In this document: positions 1-8,442 of the stretch, in pieces
How the letters are laid out: each line of letters opens with the position of its first letter
How positions within the stretch are numbered: position 1 is the stretch's first letter
Assembly (NCBI GenBank): GCA_015501585.1
Contig: JADNRY010000944.1
Location: 1 to 20,979, forward strand
Reading direction: 5' to 3'
Length of the DNA: 20,979 nt
DNA from: Rhodocollybia butyracea
Lineage: Eukaryota > Basidiomycota > Agaricomycetes > Agaricales > Omphalotaceae
The notes under the pieces: model-generated
Seen by the model: the letters and a program-made list of their open reading frames with translations, nothing else
Told to the model about the DNA's origin: nothing
Databases searched by the model: none
Position numbers and translations under genes: made by a program

Positions 1-383
1 TTTAAATTCCACCGAGGTAAATTCTCGAACGCAGTGCCGTCGACAATTTTCTCCATGGGTACGCGCATATTTCCAGAAGCTCAAAAACAACCCTAAATAC
101 TTCCAGGCTATAAATCATTTGACGCGGATGGCGAGGTAAATCTAAAAAGATGGAGAATTTTGAATTTAGTACACGCTGAGTAAACACACCAGCATCCGTG
201 AGGATATTCGAGTCGTTCTCTATGCATGCTTTTTCCACCAATCCCCGGAGATCGGGATTACGTTCCAGTAAAAACCGCGCAGGATTGTACCGAAACCAGC
301 GTTGGATCAGGTTCCAGGTCGGCCCAGATAGTCGTCAAGTATTCTGAGAGATACTCGCTCGTACCACCTTCATCAAAAGGCAT
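1..383 (-). CDS. CR-type P-loop NTPase gene, copy 0 (5' end only, frame broken)
   Basis: Only the 5' end of a third tandem copy is in the window; the gene continues past the left edge. The start codon (complement of 381-383) matches the start of copy A, and the N-terminal sequence is nearly identical (SEYLSEYLTTIWADLEPDP). A 48-bp intron (142-189) sits at the same place and phase as intron 1 of A. The A-run at 269-273 has five bases against four in A, which breaks the frame about 37 codons in; a second open stretch resumes downstream (2-241). Because the core genes of this window show many similar one-base breaks, this may be a sequence error rather than decay. No NTPase or nuclease motif lies inside the visible part. 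Confidence 0.65.
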
Positions 384-609
384 AACAAGATATTGTTGAA
401 GAGGACGTTGGACCCACAAAAGCTTTATGTACTTTTATTTTCCCCATCATTTTTATTCTTTAGTGATTCGTGAGCCAAGAGCAACAGTCCTCTCGAATAG
501 AATGAAATCAAATAACAGTTATACTAGAAACAATCATTCACGAACAACTGGATTTTGGTCAACGAATCCTCAACAATGTCAATAGCGCTGTCTGGTCTGT
601 AATTTCGGT

Positions 610-642
610 GAGCAGGTGGAAAGTGAGATTTTCCACCTGCTC
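610..642. repeat. 11-bp inverted repeat around an 11-bp core (spacer 0/A)
   Basis: Arms 610-620 and 632-642 are perfect reverse complements (GAGCAGGTGGA / TCCACCTGCTC). The core 621-631 is AAGTGAGATTT. The same arms occur in the A/B spacer at 4503-4535, but there the core is AAATCTCACTC, the reverse complement of this one apart from one base. Confidence 0.9.
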
Positions 643-829
643 CTCGTTTGATTCCAGATCCGCGTCCTCGTTTTCGTAGAGAGGTTGAGCTGTTTAAAGA
701 TCTTGGTTCTGAGTTTTTGCGGCCATATCGATTGTAGAAGTTAACAGATGGGCGTCTAAAAGGTTGGTATGATACTCTATTAGATTCTCAGGTTTTGGGA
801 AGGTCTGGCATGAAATAAGTACATAGTTT

Positions 830-1252
830 GATACAACAATTCAACTATTTCTTCGTTGACCTCAGATTGTATGGTGTAGTGGTACTACGGTCTGGAACAG
901 TGGTAGAAGGTTTCTTTGTAGAGAGTTTGCTTCCTGTCGCTCTCCCTCTAGTGCTTTTCGGAGCGATATTCCATTGTCGAGAAAAACTGATTGGACTGGG
1001 GCCACTGCGAACTTGTATTGATTTTCGAGTGCTTTTGCGCGAGGGAGCAATATCGTTATCATCGTCACCGACTCGCGACCTCTTGGCACCAGCTACACTG
1101 GAAGATGAACGGTCGTCCTTGTCGTCGCACTTCTTAGAGTACGACCAATATCCGGTTCTTCCACTGCGTCCATCACGGATTTTGATACATCTGATCGTCG
1201 AGTAGTACTAATGCGACGTTGTGGGCGAGATGATATAGCAGGAGCCGATGGT
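830..1252 (-). other. Out-of-frame relic of the basic C-terminal tail of copy A
   Basis: This stretch follows the stop codon of copy A. It is homologous to the S/T/R/K-rich tail that is in frame in copy B (4647-5080), down to the last codons. In A the T-run just before the stop is longer than in B and shifts the frame to TGA at once. Further indels relative to B scatter the remaining tail over two other frames. The transcript 3' end of A probably runs through here. Confidence 0.7.
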
Positions 1253-4200
1253 TCAGCTGAAGGGCCAGGAAAAACGCCGTCTACTCGTAGTGGGCCGTTC
1301 AGAGGCGACATCAGGAATAGCTTTCCGCTTGGTAGATCTGGTGGCAGTTGCACGAGATGGGCCAACCAAAGGCGAAGTTTGCGTGGGAGGTTTGGGTCGT
1401 CGTTTCGAAGATGTCGAAGCTTTAGTACGACGAGATCGTGCTGGGGGGGTTGGAGCTTCGGCGGAAGGTTCTTCAGCGGGTGGTCGGTATGAAACAGAAA
1501 GTTCTGATTCCGTTTCTGGCGGAGGATTTTGTTTGATATCGCTGATAATGGACACGACCAAACCTAAAAGAGCATCCTTTTGCGAAACGTCTTTCATCAC
1601 GTCACGAATCATAGAGATATTGAACGAGGCAACAGGATAGGTATCGGAATTATCGAACTCTAGTTGTTCAAGATTGATTTTGTCGTGGAGTGAAACTAGA
1701 ACTCGGAGCAATCCTATCTCAGGGTGCCGATTGGGCAGTGCTTGAAGAGCTTCTTCAAGAAGTCCTTCATTCGATGTGTCATCCTGGTGTGTTTCTGTTA
1801 GAATGGTTGCGCTGTAAGCCGGAATACAACCTACCTCTGTAAGATTGGCGGGAGTCATTCCATTTCCAATATCCTGTATAGCATCAATGTGAGCTGTACC
1901 ATCATCATCAGGGACTGCTCGCAGGGCAACCCAACATCGAGTATAGTCCTCCAGCCTCAATATGAAGTATAGCGTCGTTGCGTTCCGCCCGATGTGTTTG
2001 CAGAAAGGGATGCCACGAGCATCCTTCATCCAGTCAAGCACCTCAGCGGCACATGAAGCGGTGAAAACTAACTGAGAAGCTGTCTTGGGCGAGTATTCAA
2101 CTACCGTCTCTCGGGCACCTTCTCCCTCTCCACGCAATGCAACAAGCCGTGCATACCGAGATGCCCACACAGGCAACGAAGACGCGGAGAAGGAGAAAAT
2201 ATCACAAATTGAATGTGGGGTTTTGAAGCAGAGTGCAGTTGCGAGGGCGAGATAATACGATTCGTATACCAGAGGTTCATCCGAAAAGTGGAAAGATGAA
2301 AGGAAGTTGTCCAAGTTAGGAACTAATAGAGATTTCTGTGAGAACCACTGTGCAGTTGCAACCAGCGCTAGCGGTTCTTCTGCAGAGATCGTTGTCATCT
2401 TGTTGTCAATAAAATATCCAAACCCCGCTGACACGCAGAGTATATCCAGAATTACTGAGGAAGTGAATCGATAATCCCCAATTAGGTGCTTCAGGAGGAT
2501 ATGTTGCATGTTAGTGCATAAGTTAGGTACTTGACAGTAGTTAGACTAGTTGATTTTCATGAAACAAATCAGACTCACAGTCATCCAGTTGTTCTAATAC
2601 AAGACCATCGAAATCTGGACAACGTCGTGATACCTCAAAGCGCAGGAATTCATCAGCATCTGTAGGCCAATGACCGGTGAACTGCCTTAGGAAAGTGTTC
2701 AAGAGATAATGTGGGCTCTGAAATCCATTCTCGATGAGCGTAGAGATGAATGCCGCAGTGAAGCGATGTCTGTGAAAATATGTTCAATTAGTAGAGATCT
2801 TTGTGTAGAGGTGATACACACTACCTCCCACGAAGCCACACCCATATACGATGCAAAAGATGCTGACCAGAAGGAGAATCAACTAGGGCCCGAGGTATAA
2901 ACTTCAGGACATATCGCCGCTGATCTTCAATATTACTGAAACCACCAGTGGAAGATATCCACTGCCATTGATTCCATTTCTCCTCTCTGAAATACATCCT
3001 GGGAATATTTGTTCCAGCAGCTACAATTGTGAAAGGCTTATTGCGCAAATGGGAATCCCAAGTTTCTAGAATTTCCTTGAGTACTGGATGAGGGCCATGA
3101 GTATCCCGGAAAGCATCCACAAGTTTTTGGGTCATGGTATTCGCCTCATCAAGAACAACAAAGAAATGAGGATTCATCGATTTACCGGAGAAGACAGCTG
3201 TAATGTCTTCCAAGCACTGTGAAATGCAATCAGCCAGGAGAGAATCGCTGACGGGAGACCAAGAGAGTTCAGACACTAAACTCCCATACTTCCCGTCAAA
3301 AAGAAGAGGTTGAAGCTGAGCGAGAAACCACCGGGCCTTATGTATTTCCTCAATTTCTCCTCTAGCCATTATGTCAACGAATAACTTGAAAACGAGGAGC
3401 CGGGCCAACAACGTCTCGCCAAATGCCCGGCGTGCGATTCCCTGGTTTTTTGATGATGCCTCTGAGTTATGACCTGACGCGTCGCCCATCAGAACAGGTG
3501 TAAACATTGGGTCAAACCGAAGCTCCTCGACAACCCCATAGACGTCGTTACAGCCCAGACCATAAGAGTCGATGACCGCCGTAAAGAACAGACCCCAATG
3601 TTTACAAAGGCCTTCATATAAAAGCCTCGTTTTACCAGTACCCGACGAATTCACTAGAAATCTAAAATGCAGGATCTCAGCAAAATCACTCAATAACGCA
3701 AAGAAAGGACAAACGTGTTTCGCCTTGGAGTAAAGATCTGTTCCAGTCGTTCATTGAGCTTGGGTTCCGACTGAAAGCTTCCATTCTCATGAAGTAAGAG
3801 TAAAGGCTCGCTTTCCTCGTACTTGGAACGAATATTGAGTTTCTTGATATGTTCTGCCATATCCGGATTATCCACAGCCAAAGGGGGTTTTAAATTCCAC
3901 CGATGTAAGTTCTCGAACGCAGTGCCGTCGACAATTTTCTCCATGGGTACGCGCATAGTTTCCAGAAGCTCAAAAACAACCCGGAATACTTCCAGGCTAT
4001 AAATCATTTGACGTGGATGACGAGGTAAATCTAAAAAGATGGAGAGTTTTCGAATTTAGTACACGCTGAGTAAACACACCAGCATCCTTGAGGATATTCG
4101 AGTCGTTCTCTATGCATGCTTTTTCCACCAATCCCCGGAGATCGGGATTACGTTCCAGTAAAACCGCGCAGGATTGTACCGAAACCAGCGTTGGATCAGG

Positions 4201-4272
4201 TTCCAGGTCGGCCCAGATAGTCGTCAAGTATTCTGAGAGATACTCGCTCGTACCATCTTCATCAAAAGGCAT
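1253..4272 (-). CDS. CR-type (Crinkler-RHS) P-loop NTPase with degenerate nuclease domain, copy A
   Basis: Model: exons 4272-4080, 4030-3715, 3661-2825, 2769-2579 and 2529-1253, introns of 49-55 bp. The spliced length is 2814 nt, an unbroken 937-residue frame. I chose the ATG at 4272 because B starts at the matching place. Residues 1-170 form a helical N-terminal region of unknown role. Walker A (NSSGTGKT, about 174-181) opens the NTPase domain; Walker B is FFVVLDE (about 336-342), followed by a sensor-like TIVAAGT. The domain ends at WLRGR, where intron 3 falls. Residues about 450-660 are helical. Residues about 665-720 align with the REase-fold nuclease of copy C, but the acidic residue is T and Q-x-K is R-A-V, so cleavage activity is unlikely. 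The tail is proline/serine/arginine-rich and ends early compared with B. In the family, nuclear action and roles in conflict or transposon biology have been proposed; here that is inference. Confidence 0.82.
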
Positions 4273-4412
4273 AACAAGATATTGTTGAAGAGGACGTTGG
4301 ACCCACAAAAGCTTATGTACTTTTATTTTCCCCATCATTTTTGTTCTTCTTTAGTGACTCGTGAGCAAGAGCAACAGTCTCTCGAATAGAACGAAATCAA
4401 ATAACAGTTATA

Positions 4413-4553
4413 CTAGAAGCAATCATTCGCGAACAACCCCGAGTTTTGGTCAACGGAATCCTCAACAATGTCAATAGCGCTGTCTGGTCTGGTAATTTCG
4501 GTGAGCAGGTGGAAAATCTCACTCTCCACCTGCTCCTCGTTTTTGCGGCCCAT
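4413..4553 (-). CDS. Small ORF (46 aa) in the A/B spacer, possible uORF or remnant
   Basis: An ATG at 4553 opens a 46-codon frame (MGRKNEEQVE... to ...FANDCF) ending in TAG, 140 bp upstream of the start of copy A and on the same strand. It is acidic and helix-like, containing EIFHLLTEIT. The 0/A spacer holds a longer relative: from an ATG at 726 the same frame runs through one internal TAA into ENEDADLESNEEQVE and FHLLTEIT, then shifts. I do not recognise the product. It could be an upstream ORF of the CR gene, a leftover exon, or chance conservation through duplication. Confidence 0.3.
   Translation of the reverse strand: MGRKNEEQVESEIFHLLTEITRPDSAIDIVEDSVDQNSGLFANDCF
4503..4535. repeat. 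11-bp inverted repeat with flipped core (spacer A/B)
   Basis: Arms 4503-4513 and 4525-4535 are identical to those at 610-642. The core 4514-4524 is in the opposite orientation to the core there. It lies inside the small ORF. Confidence 0.9.
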
Positions 4554-4646
4554 ATCGATTGTCTAAAAGGTTGGTATGATGCTCTAGATCTCGGGTTTGG
4601 GAAGGTCTGGCATAAAATAAGTACATAGTTTGATACAACAATTCAA

Positions 4647-7600
4647 CTACTTCTTCATTGACCTCAGATTGTATGGTGTAGTGGTACTACGGTCTGGAAT
4701 CGTGGTAGAAGGTTTCTCTGTAGAGGGTTTACTCCCTGTCGCTCTCCCTCTCGTGCTTTTCGGAGCGATATCCATCGCTGAAGAGTTTTTGACACCTTCT
4801 CGAGAAGAACTGATTGGAGTGGGGCCACTGCGAGCTTGGATTGATTTTCGAGTGCTTTTGCGCGAGGGAGCAATATCGTTATCATCATCACCCACTCTTG
4901 ACCTCTTGGCACCGGCTACGCTGGAAGATGAACGGGTCGTCCTTGTCGTCGCACTTCGTAGGGTACGACCAATATCCGGTTCTTCCGTCACGGGTTTTAA
5001 AACGCTTGATCGTCGAGTAGTACTACTGTGACGTTGTGGGCGCGATGATATAGCTGGAGCCGATGGTTCAGCTGAAGGGCCAGGAAGACGCCGTCTACTA
5101 CTCGTAGTGGGTCGTTCAGAGACGACATCAGGAATAGCTTTCCGCTTGATAGATCTGGTGGCAGTTGCACGAGATGGGCCAACCAAAGGCGAAGTTTGCG
5201 TGGGAGGTTTGGATCGTCGTTTCGAAGATGTCGAAGCCTTGGGACGACGAGATCGTGCTGGGGGGTTTGGAGCTTCGGCGGAAGGTTCTTCAGCGGGTGG
5301 TCTGTATGAGACAGAGAGTTCTGTTTCTGTTTCTGGCGGAGGATTTTGTTTGATATCACTGATAATAGACATGACCAACCCGGAAAGAGCATCCTCTTGC
5401 GAAACGTCTTTCATCGTGTCACGAATCATAGAGATATTGAAAGAGGCAACAGGATAGGTATCGGAATTATCGAATTCTAGTTCTTCAAGATTGATTTTGT
5501 CGTGGAGTGAAACTAGAACACGGAGCAATCCTATCTCAGGGTGCCGATTGGGCAGTGCTTGAAGAGCTTCCTCAATAAGTCCTTCATTCGATGTACCATC
5601 CTGATGTGTTTCTGTTAGAATATTTGTGGTCTAAACCGGAATACAACCTACCTCTGCAAGAAGATTGGTGGGAGTCATTCCATTCCCAATATCCTGGGTT
5701 GTGTCAATATGAGCGATATCATCATCATCAGGAACTGCTCGTAGGGCAACCCAATATCGAGTATAGTCCTCCAGCCTCAGTATGAAGTATAGTGTCATTA
5801 CATTCTGCCCTATATGTTTGCAGAAAGGAATGCCACGAGCATCCTTCATCCAGTCAAGCACCTCAGCGGCACATGAAGCGGTGAAAACTAACTGAGAAGC
5901 TGTCTTGGGCGAGTATTCGACCACCGTCTCTCGGGCACTTTCCCCCCTCCACGCAGTGCAACAAGCCGTGCATGCTGCGATGCCCACGCAGGTAGCGAAG
6001 AAGCAGAGAAGGAGAAAATATCACAGACTAAATGAGGGGTTCTGAAGTAGAGTGCAGTTGCAAGGGCGAGATAATCCGATTTGTATACCAGAGGTTTATC
6101 TGAAAAATGGAAAGATGAAAGGAAGTTGTCCAAGTTAGGAACTAATAGAGAGTTCTGCGAAAGCCACAGTGCAGTTGCAACCAGCACTAGCGGTTCTTCT
6201 GCAGATATGGTTGTCATTTTGTTGTCAATGAAATGTCCAAAACCAAATGACACGCAAAGTATGTCCAGAATAGGTAAGGAAGTGAGCCGATAATCCCCAA
6301 TTAGGTGCGTCACGAGGATGTGTTGCATGTTAGTGCGTAAGTTAGGTACTTGACAGGAGTTAGACTAGTTGGTTTTCAAAAAACAAATCAGACTCACAGT
6401 CATCTAGTTCTTCTAACGGAATACCATCAAATTGTGGACAACGTCGTGGCACCTCAGTGCGCAGGAACTCATCCGCATCTGTAGGCCAAAAACCAGTGAA
6501 CTGCCTCAGATAAGTGTTCATCAAATGATGAGGACTCTGAAATCCATTCTCGACAAGTGTGGAGATGAATGCCGCAGTGAAACGATGTCTGTGAAAGTAT
6601 GGTCAATCAAAGATCTTTGCCAAAGGGGGAACACACATTACCTTCCCCGAAGCCATACCCACATACGATGCAAAAGATGCTGACCAGAAGGAGAATCAAC
6701 CAAGCCCCGAGGTAAAAATTTGAGAACATATTGCTGTTGATCCTCAATAGTGCTGAAAGCACCAGTGGAAGATATCCACTGCCATTGATTCCATTTTTCT
6801 TCTTTGAAATACGTCCTGGAAATGTGTGTCCCAGCAGCTACAATTGTGACAGGCTTATTGCGCAAATGGAAATCCCAAGTTTCTAAAATTTCCTTGAGTA
6901 CTGGATGAGGGCCATGAGCATCTCGAAAAGCATCCACGAGCGATTCAGCCATAACGTTTGACTCATCAAGAACAACGAAGAAATGAGGATCCTTTGATTT
7001 ACGGGAGAAGACAGCTGCTATGTCTTCTAAGCACTGTGAGATGCAGTCAGCGAGCAGAGAATCGCTAACAAGAAGTTCAGGCGCTAAACTCTCATAGTCT
7101 ACGCCAAAAACAAGAGGCTGAATTTGAGCGAGAAACCACCGAGATTTATGTACTTCCTCAATTTCCCCTTTAGCCATCAGATCAACAAATAACTTGAAAA
7201 CAAGGAGTCGGGCCAGTAACGTTTGGCCAAAGTTATGACGTGCAATTGCACCATTTGTTGATATTTTGTAATCATAATCCGCCTCGTCCTCTCGAGGAAA
7301 GGTGAACATCCGGCTGAACGGAAGCTTCTGGAGAAGCACATCGATATCGGTAGAACCCAGCATGTAAGAGTCGACCGCTGCTGTGAAGAAGAGACCCCAG
7401 TGTTTACAAAGGCCTTCATATAAAAGCCTCGTTTTGCCAGTCCCCGACGAGTTCACCAAAAATCTAGAATGCAAAGACTTGAATATATTGTTCAAAACTG
7501 TAGGCAAGAACGAACGTGTTTCGTGTAGGAGAAAAGATTTGTTCTAGTCGCTCGTTGAGCTTAGGGTCCGATTGGAAGCTTCCACTCTCATGGAGCAAGA

Positions 7601-8073
7601 GCAAGGGCTTAGTATCTCCATACATGGAAGGGATATTGAGTCGTTCGATATGCTCTGCTATATCCTGTGTACCAGCAGCTGAAGGATCTTTTGAGCTCCA
7701 CGGAATTAATCCCCCGAACGCAGTGCCGTCAACGACTTTCTCCATGTGTACGTACATAGCTTCGAGAAGGTCAAAAACACTCTGAAATTCTTTCCGATAG
7801 TAAATCATTTGACGCGGATGATGAGGCAAATCTGAGAAGATGAACATTTCAAGAATTTGACAAAAACGTAGGAAACACACCAGTATTGTTTAGGATATTC
7901 GGATCTTTTTCTCTGTATGCCTGTTCCACCAATTCCCGTAGACTGGGATTACGTTCCAGCAAAACTGCGCAACATTGTACCGAAACCAGCGCTGGATCGG
8001 GTTCCAGATCGGCCCAAATGGTTGCCAAGTATTCTGAAAGATACTTGCTCGTAGCATCTTCAGCCAAAGGCAT
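4647..8073 (-). CDS. CR-type P-loop NTPase with degenerate nuclease domain, copy B (frame broken)
   Basis: Model: exons 8073-7881, 7831-7516, 7463-6642, 6588-6398 and 6348-4647, with the same intron positions and phases as copy A. Walker A is NSSGTGKT at the start of exon 3 and Walker B is FFVVLDES; exon 3 is five codons shorter than in A. Two breaks occur in exon 5. One base is missing near 5937-5945, in a C/T run just before the nuclease region. An in-frame TAG (complement of 5631-5633) lies after it, where A has TAC. The spliced length of 3224 nt is one short of a multiple of three, which fits a single net loss. The nuclease region has lost the same residues as A. The tail (4647-5080) is longer than in A, rich in S, T, R, P and K, with clusters such as RRPKAS and KRSR that could be nuclear import signals. 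Either a pseudogene or a copy with one assembly indel plus one real stop. Confidence 0.72.
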
Positions 8074-8102
8074 AACAAGGGGATGTTGGTTGAATGACAG
8101 CG

Positions 8103-8262
8103 GGTTACAGAAAGAACAACAACCATGTCACGTTGTCGATATGTGGACCCACAATCGAAACGGTTACCAGTAACCACTAATACTAAGTACTGGCAATTAT
8201 ATTTTGGTAACAGAAAGAACAACCACGTGTCTGTTGTAGATATTGGACCCACAATTGCAACA
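8103..8262. repeat. Pair of ~57-bp imperfect direct repeats
   Basis: Copy 1 is at 8103-8161 and copy 2 at 8206-8262, offset 103 bp. Both begin GGTWACAGAAAGAACAAC and both contain GGACCCACAAT. They differ by a few substitutions and a small indel. They lie in the divergent promoter region between B and C. Confidence 0.8.
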
Positions 8263-8378
8263 CCAGTGCATTCATTTCGAAACAAAACCAACTTTGACTT
8301 CATTCTTCGTAGCACCGTTCTCAACACTTAAACTCCCAGGTTATTGTTCTTCCTTGTACCCACTTGACTGATCGTTTG

Positions 8379-8385
8379 TATAAAA
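8379..8385 (+). promoter_or_regulatory. TATA box of copy C
   Basis: TATAAAA, 58 bp upstream of the chosen ATG at 8443. A start site about 30 bp downstream would exclude the out-of-frame ATG at 8385 and the in-frame ATG at 8398, supporting 8443 as the start. Confidence 0.55.
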
Positions 8386-8442
8386 TGCCCCAATCTTATG
8401 GAGAAAGACTTATATACCTACCACACCCCAACAAATCCCAAC

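Larger units (their letters stand above)
1..8073 (-). repeat. Tandem duplication array of a 3.8-3.9 kb gene-plus-spacer unit
   Basis: Positions 1-470 match 3890-4370, the spacer 470-830 matches 4370-4640, and 830-4272 matches 4640-8073. The start codons of copies 0, A and B (383, 4272, 8073) are 3889 and 3801 bp apart. Similarity covers exons, introns and spacer, so whole units were duplicated. It fades just upstream of the start of copy B, so the right end of the array is near 8080. The left end is outside the window. Confidence 0.85.
8074..8442. promoter_or_regulatory. Divergent intergenic region between copies B and C
   Basis: This 369-bp region separates the start of B (minus) from the start of C (plus), so it should hold both promoters. 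It contains a TATA box for C, a pair of ~57-bp direct repeats and a short palindrome, GGTTAC-CA-GTAACC (8162-8175). The motif TTGGACCCACAA or a close match occurs in the repeats and also upstream of copies 0 and A (near 410 and 4300), so it may be a shared upstream element. No gene-sized frame is convincing here. Confidence 0.5.

Noticed and set aside
828..1640. Plus-strand open frames opposite the tail of copy A (and the same at 4630-5457 opposite B)
   Set aside because: They are antisense to the S/R/P-rich tail, where repetitive codons leave all frames open. Minus-strand homology between A, B and C explains the region.
2821..3693. Reading the P-loop proteins as NLR-type (NACHT/NB-ARC) immune receptors
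   Set aside because: No NACHT or NB-ARC motifs and no repeat domain. The F/L-V/I-N-S/T-S-G-x-G-K-T-R loop, the WLRGR end and the REase-like C-terminal part fit the CR class better.
1..8073. Tandem units as LTR or non-LTR retrotransposons
   Set aside because: No reverse transcriptase, integrase or long terminal repeats. The units contain conserved spliceosomal introns.
8398..8442. Upstream in-frame ATG at 8398 as start of copy C
   Set aside because: It is only about 13-19 bp from the TATA box, so it probably precedes the transcription start; the start at 8443 also matches the N-terminal length of A and B.
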